From CAVZOY01 sp963777095 (lineage in GTDB: Bacteria > Actinomycetota > Actinomycetes > Mycobacteriales > Geodermatophilaceae): 64,000 bases of DNA. A program made the position numbers and the translations under genes. The notes under the pieces are model-generated. The model was not told the origin of the DNA. It saw only the letters and a list, made by a program, of their open reading frames with translations, and ran no database searches. Shown here in pieces: positions 17,186 to 25,752 of the stretch; positions within the stretch are counted from its first letter, which is position 1, and every line of letters starts with the position of its first letter. The stretch is taken from the NCBI GenBank assembly GCA_963777095.1, contig CAVZOY010000002.1, forward strand, positions 372,001 to 436,000. Direction: 5' to 3'.

Positions 17186-17950
17186 TCAGACGCCGGTGAG
17201 CGTGTCCCGACGTGAGCGCCGGACCGAGCCCACGCCGTCCTCCAGCCGCATCGGCCGGGTGAGGAGGTCGGGCTGGGCCGGCCGCTGGGATGCGGTCGAG
17301 CGCACCGCCGGACCGGCGGGTGGGAGCTCCGTCCGCGACGGCGCCGGGGCCCATCGGTCGGTCGACCGGCCGGACGTGGACACCGGTGCGGGATCGGCGG
17401 GGACCGCGCTCAGCACGCCCGTGTCGGCCGCGCGGTGGCGCCCGGGGTCCGCGGGGGCCGGCGCGCGGTGCCGGCCCAGCGACTGGTCGGCCGCAGCCGG
17501 GAGCGCGCTCGGCGGTGCGGCGGGCGCCGACTGCTCCCCGGTCTCCGGTGCTCGACGGCGACCGCCGGTCGGGGGAACCCGCCGGCCTGCAGCGGGGGCG
17601 CCGCCCTCGCGGACCAGCGGCAGGTGCTGGGTCTGCGTGACGTCGGAGGTGCGGGCCGGCGTCCCACCCCGGGCGTCGCCGCGCGAGGCGGTCGAGGCGC
17701 CCCTCGGCTCGCGGGCCAGGGCGAGGTGCCGGTCGGCGCGCGACTCGGGGAGACGGAGAAGAGTCAGGTCCACCCAGGCGTCCTCCACGACGCCGGCGAA
17801 CTCCACCCGCACCCAGGCCTGGCAGGAACCGTTGTTGTCGTGGCGCCAGCCCAGCATCGAGCCCGGCCACCAGGCGCCCCGCTCGTAGATCTCGACGGAC
17901 TGCGGGGAACTGGTGAACACCGCTGCGCGGGAGTGGGAAGCGCCAGACAC
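17186..17950 (-). CDS. Hypothetical protein with N-terminal globular domain
   Basis: About 254 residues. The first ~65 look like a small beta-rich domain (RAAVFTSSPQSVEIYERGAW, LGWRHDNNGSCQAWVRVEFA, VEDAWVDLTLLRLPES). The remainder is a low-complexity proline/alanine/arginine region. The start may be GTG 17950 or GTG 17980; neither has a clear ribosome site. It follows the LysM gene on the same strand by ~160 bases. Similar unnamed proteins near lexA occur in related actinobacteria as far as I recall, but I cannot name a family. Confidence 0.5.
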   Translation of the reverse strand: MSGASHSRAAVFTSSPQSVEIYERGAWWPGSMLGWRHDNNGSCQAWVRVEFAGVVEDAWVDLTLLRLPESRADRHLALAREPRGASTASRGDARGGTPARTSDVTQTQHLPLVREGGAPAAGRRVPPTGGRRRAPETGEQSAPAAPPSALPAAADQSLGRHRAPAPADPGRHRAADTGVLSAVPADPAPVSTSGRSTDRWAPAPSRTELPPAGPAVRSTASQRPAQPDLLTRPMRLEDGVGSVRRSRRDTLTGV

Positions 17951-18111
17951 GGGAGCGACCGTATGCGGCCGAACGACCACAGAGCGTGAACGCGCCCGGA
18001 CTGAGGGTTGACGAAGTCACCGGTCGACCTTGAGGACCTCTTGCCGTGGCGGCCGACGCTCCACCGGCACCCCGCAGGTCCGCGAGCGCGAGACGGCGTG
18101 TCGGACCAGGG

Positions 18112-18681
18112 TCACGGCAGGCGGAGCACCTGACCGGGCTGGAGCGTGGCGTCCGACAGGTCGTTGAGCTCCCGGATCGCGTCGACGACCGCCCGGACGT
18201 CCTGGTGGTCGCCGGCGACCGAGCCGGCGATCGACCACAGCGTGTCGCCCTGCCGCACCACGACACTGCTGTCGCTCACGAGGACCAGCCCCTCGTCGCC
18301 TCCGCTCACGACCGACCCGACCCACACGCCCAGCAGCACCGCGACGGCGGCGCCGAGGACGGCGAGGAGCCGACGGGCGCGCGCGGTGAGCCGGACCTCG
18401 GGAGTGGCCCGGTCGCCCCCGGCGCAGCGGACGCACGAGTGGCCGACAGCCGTCGAGCCACCCGGAACGCGAGACACCGGCGTGCGGCGGTCCGGCGGCA
18501 GGGACGGCGGGACGGTCAGCCGAGCCACTCGTGCCGCACGCGGCCGACGACTGCTGGGAAGCGCGAGCACGTGCACCCCGGTCGAGGGATCGGCAGGACG
18601 AGCGGCTTCCGCGAGACGCGGTCGCCACGGCACCTGGACCGCCTCGTCGAACTCCAGGACCGCCTCCGCGACGCTGCCCAT
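18112..18681 (-). CDS. LysM cell-division inhibitor, YneA/ChiZ-like
   Basis: A 189-residue membrane protein. A cytoplasmic N-terminus (~1-115) is followed by one helix (RRLLAVLGAAVAVLLGVWVG, ~117-137) and a C-terminal extracellular LysM domain (VVVRQGDTLWSIAGSVAGDH to LQPGQVLRLP). It is divergent from lexA, with LexA boxes between. This is the arrangement of YneA in Bacillus, DivS in Corynebacterium and ChiZ (Rv2719c) in Mycobacterium, which halt septation during the SOS response. The ATG at 18681 has a strong GGAGGAGAGG site. The division-inhibitor role is inferred from context and architecture. Confidence 0.85.
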   Translation of the reverse strand: MGSVAEAVLEFDEAVQVPWRPRLAEAARPADPSTGVHVLALPSSRRPRAARVARLTVPPSLPPDRRTPVSRVPGGSTAVGHSCVRCAGGDRATPEVRLTARARRLLAVLGAAVAVLLGVWVGSVVSGGDEGLVLVSDSSVVVRQGDTLWSIAGSVAGDHQDVRAVVDAIRELNDLSDATLQPGQVLRLP

Positions 18682-18730
18682 GACCCTCTCCTCCCGACGA
18701 CACCCATCCGCGGTCGAGGACCGCCGGCCC

Positions 18731-18746
18731 TCGAACGCACGTTCGA
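18731..18746. promoter_or_regulatory. LexA box 1
   Basis: TCGAACGCACGTTCGA is a perfect palindromic match to the actinobacterial SOS consensus TCGAAC-N4-GTTCGA. It lies 49 bases upstream of the LysM gene start. Confidence 0.9.
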
Positions 18747-18747
18747 A

Positions 18748-18763
18748 TCGAACGTCTGTGCGA
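18748..18763. promoter_or_regulatory. LexA box 2 (one mismatch)
   Basis: TCGAACGTCTGTGCGA differs at one consensus position (GTT to GTG) and starts one base after box 1, so two LexA dimers could bind side by side. Confidence 0.55.
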
Positions 18764-18810
18764 TGTCTACCGCACCCCGCCGACACAAACCACCCGACAC
18801 GGCCACTGCT

Positions 18811-18826
18811 TCGAACACGTGTTTGA
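18811..18826. promoter_or_regulatory. LexA box 3
   Basis: TCGAACACGTGTTTGA fits the consensus with a permitted T in the right arm. It lies ~120 bases upstream of lexA and would mediate autorepression. Confidence 0.88.
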
Positions 18827-18947
18827 AATGCGGCGACCGGACCGCTACCGTCCGGTGCACGGACCGAGGAACGCCGGAGCCATCGGAGCGACGGCGTGCG
18901 ACGAGGTCCCGGGCACCGGCCGGAGCACCGGCCGACGAGGAGGAGAC

Positions 18948-19721
18948 GTGGCGGGGACGACGAGCGGGACCACGGGCCGCCGGCGCACGCGCACAACCGG
19001 AGAGGCCGCCGAGCCGGAGGGCACCGGCGCGGTCCGGTCCTTTCCCGACCGGGGCGAGAGCGGTGACGGACTGACCCAGCGGCAGCGCCGCGTCCTGGAG
19101 GTCATCCGCGACTCGATCGAGCGTCGGGGCTATCCGCCCTCGGTGCGGGAGATCGGCGAGGCGGTCGGGCTGTCCTCGGCCTCGTCCGTCGCGCACCAGC
19201 TGACCGTGCTGCAGCGCAAGGGGTGGCTGCGTCGCGATCCGAACCGTCCCCGGGCGCTCGACGTCCGACTGCCCGGGGAGGCAGCCGTCCGCAGCGCCGT
19301 CCCCGCCGCCGATCTGGTCGGCGTGCCGGAGGACGGGTCGGCACCCGTTCCGGCCTACGTGCCGCTCGTCGGGCGGATCGCCGCAGGTGGTCCGGTGCTG
19401 GCCGAGCAGGCGGTCGAGGACGTGTTCCCGCTGCCCCGCGAGCTGGTCGGCGAGGGCACCGTCTTCATGCTCAAGGTGGCGGGGGACTCGATGGTCGAGG
19501 CGGCGATCTGCGACGGCGACTGGGTCGTCGTCCGCCAGCAGCCCACCGCGGAGAACGGTGAGATCGTGGCCGCGATGATCGACGGCGAGGCCACCGTCAA
19601 GACCTACAAGCGGCGCGACGGCCATGTGTGGCTGCTGCCGCACAACCCGGCGTACGAGCCGATCCCCGGTGACGAGGCCACGATCCTCGGGCGCGTGGTC
19701 AGCGTCCTCCGCCGGGTCTGA
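18948..19721 (+). CDS. lexA: SOS repressor LexA
   Basis: A 257-residue repressor. A basic N-terminal tail leads into a winged helix (LTQRQRRVLEVIRDSIERRG, YPPSVREIGEAVGLSSASSV). A linker follows, with the self-cleavage Ala-Gly in RIAAGGPVL, and then the S24 peptidase domain with catalytic Ser in VAGDSMVEAAI and Lys in ATVKTYKRR. The GTG at 18948 has GAGGAGGAG just upstream; an in-frame start at 18819 would run through LexA box 3. RecA-stimulated cleavage relieves repression of lexA, the divergent LysM gene and probably recA. Its 3' end overlaps the convergent gene by 23 bases. Confidence 0.97.
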   Translation: MAGTTSGTTGRRRTRTTGEAAEPEGTGAVRSFPDRGESGDGLTQRQRRVLEVIRDSIERRGYPPSVREIGEAVGLSSASSVAHQLTVLQRKGWLRRDPNRPRALDVRLPGEAAVRSAVPAADLVGVPEDGSAPVPAYVPLVGRIAAGGPVLAEQAVEDVFPLPRELVGEGTVFMLKVAGDSMVEAAICDGDWVVVRQQPTAENGEIVAAMIDGEATVKTYKRRDGHVWLLPHNPAYEPIPGDEATILGRVVSVLRRV

Positions 19722-20814
19722 CCCTCACCGGCGGTCCCGCGGCGGTATGCGCCCGGGGCCGCCGGTTCAGTCGCCGGCGGCGCCGCAGCAGGCCGCCGAG
19801 CCACACGACCACGGTGGCCACGGCGGCGGCGATGATGCCTGAGGTGATCGGCGAGCGGTCGCCGTCGAGCACGCCGGAGGTCGCATCCGCGGGAGCGGCC
19901 AGCTCCTCGGCCACCGGGGCCAACGGCTCGTCGGTGGGCACGACGACCACGGCGCTGGGCGAGCCCTCGCTGGCGATCACGACGCTGCGGTTGTCGGTGC
20001 CGAAGCTGATCGCCTCGCCCTGCGGCGACTGGGGCAGCGGGATGCGGATCGGCTCCGCCTCCAGGGCCGCCGGCACGTCCGAGCCGGCGAGTGGCCACAG
20101 GTAGGCGTCGGTGTAGGTCCGCAGCGCGATGAGCCGCCCGTCCCCGGACACGGCCCCGCCGGTGACCAGCAGCTGGCCGGCCCGGCCGACCGGGCCGCCG
20201 GGAGTTCCGGTGAGCGTGAGGTTCACGGTTCCGACCTGCTCGAGTGCCACCGTGCTGCCGTCCACCAGGTCCGCGGAAGGCCGGAAGACCTGGCTCGCGC
20301 CGAGCACCTCCTTGGTGACCAGGTGCGGCGTCCCGTCCGGCGCGAGGACCAGTGCCTCGGCGTCGTGCGGGCCGTCGGGGTAGCTGAGCCGGTAGAGGGA
20401 GGTCCTGCCGTCGGCGTGCAGCGCGTGCAGGGCGACCGTCGGGCGGTCGCCGGCGTTGTCCCCGGTGTCGGCGATCCAGATGGTGCCGTCGGCCGAGACG
20501 GCGAGGTCCTCCGGGTCGTAGGGGTCCACCGGGGCGGTGCGCACGTCGGTGACCGCGCAGGAGTCGTCGAGGACCAGGACGCTCACCTCGTCGCCGCCGT
20601 CGGCGATGGCCAGCATCTTGTCGCCCAGGACGACGAGCCCCGAGAGCTCCGCCAGCCGGGCGTCGGTGATGGTGCAGGAGACCGTGCCGGTCGGGACGGC
20701 GCCGGAGGCGGCCGTCTCCTCCGCGCCGGCCGGCGCGGCGTCCGCGAGCAGCATCGTCGGAGCGGTCAGCGTCCCGAGGGCCAGAATGCCGGCCCGACGT
20801 CGGCGCCGCCGCAC
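19699..20814 (-). CDS. Secreted membrane-anchored beta-propeller-like protein
   Basis: A 371-residue exported protein. An arginine-rich signal peptide (RRRRRRAGILALGTL, cleavage near GAEET) is followed by repeated beta-rich segments with DG/DN turns, such as VLGDKMLAIADGGDEVSVLV, GTIWIADTGDNAGDRP and DAEALVLAPDGTPHLV. These resemble esterase-like or phytase-like propellers. A C-terminal helix (SGIIAAAVATVVVWLGGLL) with a basic tail anchors it in the membrane. The GTG at 20814 begins one base after the TGA of the PAP2 gene, so the two are translated from one transcript. No catalytic motif is evident. Confidence 0.75.
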   Translation of the reverse strand: MRRRRRRAGILALGTLTAPTMLLADAAPAGAEETAASGAVPTGTVSCTITDARLAELSGLVVLGDKMLAIADGGDEVSVLVLDDSCAVTDVRTAPVDPYDPEDLAVSADGTIWIADTGDNAGDRPTVALHALHADGRTSLYRLSYPDGPHDAEALVLAPDGTPHLVTKEVLGASQVFRPSADLVDGSTVALEQVGTVNLTLTGTPGGPVGRAGQLLVTGGAVSGDGRLIALRTYTDAYLWPLAGSDVPAALEAEPIRIPLPQSPQGEAISFGTDNRSVVIASEGSPSAVVVVPTDEPLAPVAEELAAPADATSGVLDGDRSPITSGIIAAAVATVVVWLGGLLRRRRRLNRRPRAHTAAGPPVRVRPGGGR

Positions 20815-20815
20815 G

Positions 20816-21535
20816 TCAGACGGAGGGGCGGCCTGCGCGGGCACGTGCGAAGCGTGACAGAACGTGTGCGTCGAGTGTGTGAACCACGCCCAGCAGCAAC
20901 ACGCCGACCGCGCCGCCCACCACGGCGTCGGTGACCCAGTGGAAGTCGAGGGCGACCATCGACACTCCGGTCGCGACCGGGCCCGCCACGGCCAGCCACC
21001 AGAAGGTCCGCTGGACGTGCGGCGGCAGCCCGTATTCCACGGCCAGCCAGCGGGCGACCCCCCACATGAGGACGGCGTTGGCGACGTGTCCGGAGGGATA
21101 GGACTCGCCGTCGGCGAAGAAGTACGAGCCGGGGTACGCGGGCGCGGTGCGGCCGGTGGCGTACTTCGCGGCATACACCGCCGCCGTGAGGACGACGAGC
21201 GCCAGCAGCACGCGGCGCAGCGGCACCCAGGTGCGCCGGCGCCACGCGAGCCAGCCCACCAGCCCGGTGAGGACGAGCAGGATCGCGCCTCGCCCACCGA
21301 TCTGCGTCACGAGCCAGATCGCTGGATAGGCGGCCGAGTCGGACAGCTCCCAGTCGCTGACGACCTCGGAGACCCGCAGGTCCAGCCGCTCGAGGAAGCC
21401 GTGGGACAGCAGGTCGGCGGTCACCAACCCCGCGACGACCAGTGCGAGCACGAGCACCCACCACGGCGGGCGACCGGGCGAGACGACGGCGGGGTGCTCG
21501 CGCACGTCGCCACGCTCCACCACGCCCCTGGTCAC
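20816..21535 (-). CDS. PAP2-family membrane phosphatase
   Basis: A 239-residue membrane protein with about five helices. The three phosphatase motifs are visible: KYATGRTAP, PSGHVANA and SMVALDFHWVTDAVVG with the catalytic His and Asp. It probably dephosphorylates a lipid phosphate such as phosphatidate or undecaprenyl diphosphate. Motif 3 has Met in place of the usual Arg after Ser. The GTG at 21535 (TRGVVERGDV) is the likely start. It is followed directly by the secreted propeller-like gene. Confidence 0.85.
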   Translation of the reverse strand: MTRGVVERGDVREHPAVVSPGRPPWWVLVLALVVAGLVTADLLSHGFLERLDLRVSEVVSDWELSDSAAYPAIWLVTQIGGRGAILLVLTGLVGWLAWRRRTWVPLRRVLLALVVLTAAVYAAKYATGRTAPAYPGSYFFADGESYPSGHVANAVLMWGVARWLAVEYGLPPHVQRTFWWLAVAGPVATGVSMVALDFHWVTDAVVGGAVGVLLLGVVHTLDAHVLSRFARARAGRPSV

Positions 21536-21603
21536 GGCGTGAACGGTACCGGCCCGTGACCTCGCCGTGACCTCGCCGACCGGGTCGAGCCGCCCCGCCG
21601 CGC

Positions 21604-23091
21604 TCAGCCGGCGGTCGGGGCGGGGGCGGCGTAGCCGGCCAGCGTGGCCGCCAGGGCGCCGTCCACCCGGGCGGTCAGGTGCGTGCCGCCCTCCCCGTGC
21701 GTCTCCGCGAGGACCTCGCCGTCCCGGTGCACCCGGGCCACGAGGTCGCCGCGGTCGTAGGGCACCAGCACCTCGACCTCGACGTCCGGGTGCGGCAGCC
21801 GCTCGGCCACCACCCGGCGCAGCTCGTCGATGCCCTCTCCGGTGCGGGCCGAGACCCACGCCGCGCCGGGCAGCGCCCGGCGCAGCGCGAGGACGTCGTC
21901 CTCGGTCATGGCGTCGACCTTGTTGACGACGATGAGCTCGGGCACGGCGAGGGCGTCGATCTCGGCGAGCACCACCCGGACCGCCTCGATCTGGCCGAGC
22001 GGGTCGGGATCGGAGCCGTCGACGACGTGCAGGAGCAGGTCCGAGGCGGCGACCTCCTCCAGCGTGGAGCGGAAGGCGTCGACCAGCTGGTGCGGCAGGT
22101 GCCGGACGAAGCCGACGGTGTCGGTGAGCGTGTACTCCCGCCCCTCGGCCGTCTCGGCGCGCCGGACCGTCGGGTCCAGGGTGGCGAACAGCGCGTTCTC
22201 CACCAGCACGCCGGCGCCGGTGAGCTGGTTGAGCAGGCTGGACTTGCCGGCATTGGTGTAGCCGGCGATCGCCACGCTCGGGACGGCGTTGCGGTCGCGA
22301 CCGGCCCGCTGCGTGGCCCGTGCGGTCGCCATGCCGGCGATCTCGCGGCGCAGCTTGGACACGCGGGCGCGGATCCGCCGACGATCGGTCTCGATCTTCG
22401 TCTCACCCGGGCCACGGGTACCGATGCCGCCACCGCCGGCGACACGGCCACCGGCCTGCCGGGACAGCGACTCACCCCAGCCGCGCAGCCGCGGCAGCAT
22501 GTACTGCATCTGGGCCAGCTCCACCTGGGCCTTGCCCTCCCGGCTGCTGGCGTGCTGGGCGAAGATGTCGAGGATCAGCGCGGTCCGGTCGACGACCTTG
22601 ACCTTGAGGATCTTCTCCAGCGCGTTGAGCTGGCCGGGGGTGAGCTCGCCGTCGCAGATGACGGTGTCGGCGCCCGTCGTCGCGACGATGTCGCGGATCT
22701 CGGCGGCCTTCCCCGACCCGACGTACGTGCCGGCGTCCGGCTTGTCGCGGCGCTGCGTCACCGCCTCGAGGACCACGGACCCGGCCGTCTCGGCCAGCGC
22801 CGCCAGCTCGGCGAGCGACCGGTCGGCGTCCGCGACCGTTCCCTGAGTCCACACGCCGACGAGCACGACGCGCTCCAGACGCAGCTGCCGGTACTCGACC
22901 TCGGTGATGTCGGTGAGCTCGGTGGAGAGCCCCGCGACGCGGCGCAGGGCCCCACGTTCCTCGCGCGCAAAGGCGCCGGTGCTGTCCTCGTCGATCTCGT
23001 CCCAGCCGCTCTCGGCGGCCCGGCTGAGGGCGGCGGCGTCCGCACGCTCCTGCGCGTCGGCGAGCACGGCCCTGTTCGGTGCGGTTGTCAT
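21604..23091 (-). CDS. hflX: GTPase HflX
   Basis: A 495-residue ribosome-associated GTPase. The N-terminal HflX domain includes DAGTYVGSGKAAEIRD, TVICDGELTPGQLNALEK and QVELAQMQYMLPRLRGWGES, plus the GGGIGTRGPGE glycine-rich loop. The G domain has G1 GYTNAGKSSLLNQL, G3 DTVGF (RHLPHQLV follows) and G4 NKVD. HflX splits or rescues stalled ribosomes under stress. The ATG at 23091 has GGGAGACG just upstream; a start 18 bases earlier does not. Confidence 0.96.
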   Translation of the reverse strand: MTTAPNRAVLADAQERADAAALSRAAESGWDEIDEDSTGAFAREERGALRRVAGLSTELTDITEVEYRQLRLERVVLVGVWTQGTVADADRSLAELAALAETAGSVVLEAVTQRRDKPDAGTYVGSGKAAEIRDIVATTGADTVICDGELTPGQLNALEKILKVKVVDRTALILDIFAQHASSREGKAQVELAQMQYMLPRLRGWGESLSRQAGGRVAGGGGIGTRGPGETKIETDRRRIRARVSKLRREIAGMATARATQRAGRDRNAVPSVAIAGYTNAGKSSLLNQLTGAGVLVENALFATLDPTVRRAETAEGREYTLTDTVGFVRHLPHQLVDAFRSTLEEVAASDLLLHVVDGSDPDPLGQIEAVRVVLAEIDALAVPELIVVNKVDAMTEDDVLALRRALPGAAWVSARTGEGIDELRRVVAERLPHPDVEVEVLVPYDRGDLVARVHRDGEVLAETHGEGGTHLTARVDGALAATLAGYAAPAPTAG

Positions 23092-23109
23092 CGTCTCCCA
23101 GCGTGTCAC

Positions 23110-23127
23110 GCCCCGGCCGTCCGGGGC
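23110..23127 (-). terminator. Hairpin between dapF and hflX
   Basis: A perfect 7-base stem GCCCCGG/CCGGGGC with a CCGT loop lies ~60 bases after the dapF stop and just ahead of the hflX start. It could end the dapF transcript or lie in the hflX leader. Confidence 0.5.
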
Positions 23128-23187
23128 ACGTCGTTATCCGATGACGACAACGCTCCGGGGGCAGGGATCCATCCCGACGGCGAAGGG

Positions 23188-24081
23188 TCAGACCGCGGAG
23201 AGCCACTCCGGCGCCAGGGTGCCCGCCGCCACGAGGACCGCGGGACCGCTGAGCACGGTGGTCGCCTCGTCGACCCGGACCGACAGCCGACCGCCGGGGA
23301 CGTCGACGACGACGGTGCCGGACCGGCTGCCCTGGGCGTCCAGAGCGGCGAACGCGGCGGCGCAGGCGCCCGTGCCGCACGAACGCGTCTCCCCCACCCC
23401 CCGCTCGACGACCCGGAGGCGGACGTGCGCGTCGGCCCCCTCTCCCCCGGCGCGGAGCACGTTCACCAGCTCGACGTTCACGCCGTCCGGGAAGAGCTCG
23501 TCGTCGACCTCGGGCGTGCCGGAGAGGTCGAGCGCGTCCAGGTCGGCGTCGGTGAGGCTCACCAGGTGGGGATTGCCCATCGACACGGCGACGCCGGGGA
23601 AGTCGCGGCCGCCGACGTGCGCGGTGCCCGTGCCGAACGGCCTCGCCGGCCCCATGTCGACCCAGTAGCCACCGTCGGTCAGCGCGCCGACCGTCCGGGG
23701 TCCGCCCCGGGTTCCGACGACGACGCCGTCCGTGCAGGCGCTCCGGTCGAGGAGCCCCTCCTCGACCAGGACGTGCAGGAAGAGCCGGATGCCGTTGCCG
23801 CACATCTCGGCGTAGGACCCGTCGGCGTTGCGGTGATCCATGAACCACTCGCAGCGGTCCAGCTCGGCGCCCAGCGCGTCGGCGGCGTCGGGGACGTGCA
23901 CGCTGCGGACGATCCGCAGCACGCCGTCGCCACCGAGGCCGGCCCGGCGATCGCACAGCCGCCGCACGGTGGCCGCGTCCAGGCGGTCGCCGGCCCAGAC
24001 CGTGCCGTCGGGGTCGGGCAGGACGACGAAGTCGTTCTCCGTGCCGTGCCCCTTCAGCACGCGGCGTCCGGTCGAGGTCAC
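23188..24081 (-). CDS. dapF: Diaminopimelate epimerase
   Basis: A 297-residue enzyme converting LL- to meso-diaminopimelate for lysine and peptidoglycan. Both catalytic cysteines are in place: EMCGNGIRLF in the first half and RSCGTGACAAAFA in the second. KGHGTENDFVVLPD at the start and GNPHLVSL in the middle are typical. The GTG at 24081 overlaps the TGA of miaA (GTGA), so translation is coupled to miaA. Confidence 0.97.
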   Translation of the reverse strand: MTSTGRRVLKGHGTENDFVVLPDPDGTVWAGDRLDAATVRRLCDRRAGLGGDGVLRIVRSVHVPDAADALGAELDRCEWFMDHRNADGSYAEMCGNGIRLFLHVLVEEGLLDRSACTDGVVVGTRGGPRTVGALTDGGYWVDMGPARPFGTGTAHVGGRDFPGVAVSMGNPHLVSLTDADLDALDLSGTPEVDDELFPDGVNVELVNVLRAGGEGADAHVRLRVVERGVGETRSCGTGACAAAFAALDAQGSRSGTVVVDVPGGRLSVRVDEATTVLSGPAVLVAAGTLAPEWLSAV

Positions 24082-24995
24082 GCCCCGATCGTACGGACCT
24101 CGACTGCGCGGACGACGTCCTCGAGCAGGTCGGGGGCACCGGCGTCGAACCACCGGACGGCCGGGTCGCGCCGGAACCACGACCGCTGCCGTCGCACGAA
24201 CCGCCGCGTGGCGCGCACCGTCGCCTCACGCGCCTCCTCGGGGCCGAGCCCGCCGGCGAGCTGGCCGAGCACCTGTGCGTACCCGAGCGCGCGCGAGGCG
24301 GTGGGCCCCTCGCGCAGGCCGTCGGCGGCCAGCGCCTCGACCTCGGCGACGAAGCCCGCCGCCCACATCCGGTCCACCCGGGCGTGGACGCGGCCGTCCA
24401 GTTCGGCGGTGTCCCGGTCGAGGCCGACCGCGACCGCGGGGTAGTGCGGCCGCGGCTCGGGCAGCGTGGCGCGGAACGGGCCGCCGGTCAGCTCGACGAC
24501 CTCCAGCGCCCGCACGATGCGCCGCCCGTTGCTGGGCAGCACGGCGGCGGCCGCGGCCGGGTCCACGCCGGCCAGGCGGGCGTGCAGTGCGGCCGAGCCC
24601 TCCGCAGCGAGCTCGGCCTCGAGCCGGGCGCGCACGTTCGGGTCGGTTCCCGGGAAGTCCAGGTCGTCGAGCACCGCCCGCACGTACAGCCCCGAGCCCC
24701 CCACCAGCAGCGGCACGACCCCGTCGGCCCGCAGCCGGTCGATCACCGCGCGCGCCGAGCGCGCGTACTCGGCGACCGAGGCCGGCTCGCGGACGTGCCA
24801 CAGGTCGAGCAGGTGGTGGGGGACGCCGCCCCGCTCCGCCACCGTGGGCTTGGCGGTGCCGATGTCCATGCCGCGGTACAGCTGCATGGAGTCGGCGTTC
24901 ACCACCTCGCCGCCCAGCCGGTGCGCGAGCTCCACCGCGAGCGCCGTCTTGCCCGTCGCGGTCGGGCCCACGACGGCGACCACCGGCGGCGTCAT
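24078..24995 (-). CDS. miaA: tRNA dimethylallyltransferase
   Basis: A 305-residue enzyme that adds a dimethylallyl group to A37 of UNN-reading tRNAs. It shows the P-loop VGPTATGKTALAVELA, NADSMQLYRGMDIGTAKPT, HHLLDLWHV and LVGGSGLYVRAVLDD. The C-terminal RQRSWFRRDPAVRWFD is also typical. The ATG at 24995 overlaps the stop of the upstream extradiol-like gene (ATGA), and its own stop overlaps the dapF start. MiaB, encoded at 27528-29009, acts next on the same base. Confidence 0.97.
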   Translation of the reverse strand: MTPPVVAVVGPTATGKTALAVELAHRLGGEVVNADSMQLYRGMDIGTAKPTVAERGGVPHHLLDLWHVREPASVAEYARSARAVIDRLRADGVVPLLVGGSGLYVRAVLDDLDFPGTDPNVRARLEAELAAEGSAALHARLAGVDPAAAAAVLPSNGRRIVRALEVVELTGGPFRATLPEPRPHYPAVAVGLDRDTAELDGRVHARVDRMWAAGFVAEVEALAADGLREGPTASRALGYAQVLGQLAGGLGPEEAREATVRATRRFVRRQRSWFRRDPAVRWFDAGAPDLLEDVVRAVEVRTIGA

Positions 24996-25712
24996 CCGAC
25001 CGCCCAGTCGGCGACCAGGTAGCCGACGCCGAAGGGGGCGTCGGCGTAGCGGAGCGACGCGGCCGCCGGACGGTCCCCGACCAGCCGGCCGACCGCGCGC
25101 CAGGTGGGCACGCCGGCGGCCAGGAGCCGCTCGCCCTCGGCGGCGTCGAGTGCGGCGAGGGCCGCCGCGTCGCCGGCGCGCAGGGCCGCCGCCACGCGCG
25201 GCGTCGAAGGGCTCCGCCGCGGGGTCGAGGTGGCCGGGCGCCTTCAGGGTGCGGCGCGCGGAGCCGTCGCCCATGGCGACCACCGCGACGCGGCCGCGCA
25301 CCTCGGCCACGACCTGAGGGAGATCGTCGGGCGCCACGCCGAGCCGCGGCCCGGTCCACCCGGCCCGGTCCAGCAGCCAGGCGCCGACGGTGTGCGCGAG
25401 CGGGAGCCGCTGACCGCCGGGCCGGGCCGGGCCGGCGAAGGGGACGTCGAGATCGACTCCGAAGCCGCGCAGCGTGCCGACGTCCCCGGGCCCGTACCGC
25501 ACCCCCGGCTCGCCCGCGCCGACCACCACGACCACGGCCGGACCGGGCGCGAGCGCGGCCGCGAGCGCGTCGGCGCAGGCACCCAGGAGGTCGGCGGTCT
25601 CGGCGGCGGCGCGGCCGGCCACCGCGGGCAGCAGCAGCGGCGGCGACGGGCAGAAGGCGATCGACAGGCGCTCCCGCCCGGGATCGGCCGTCGACGACGG
25701 AGAGACGGTCAC
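24992..25712 (-). CDS. Class III extradiol dioxygenase-like protein (one frameshift)
   Basis: About 239 residues once one extra base is removed. The first part reads RLSIAFCPSPPLLLPAVAGR, GPAVVVVVGAG and VAVVAMGDGSARRTLKAPGH, the pattern of LigB/class III extradiol subunit-B-like proteins that sit upstream of miaA in many actinobacteria. The frame breaks at an extra base at 25196 (minus strand TTC GAC GCC GCG C GTG). Then it continues as AAALRAGDAAALAALDAAEG to the end, ADWAVG. It starts at GTG 25712 and ends overlapping miaA. The substrate is unknown and its metal ligands are poorly conserved, so enzyme activity is uncertain. Confidence 0.75.
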
Positions 25713-25752
25713 GCGAGCAGTCTCGCCGATGCCACGTGGGAGGATGCCGATC

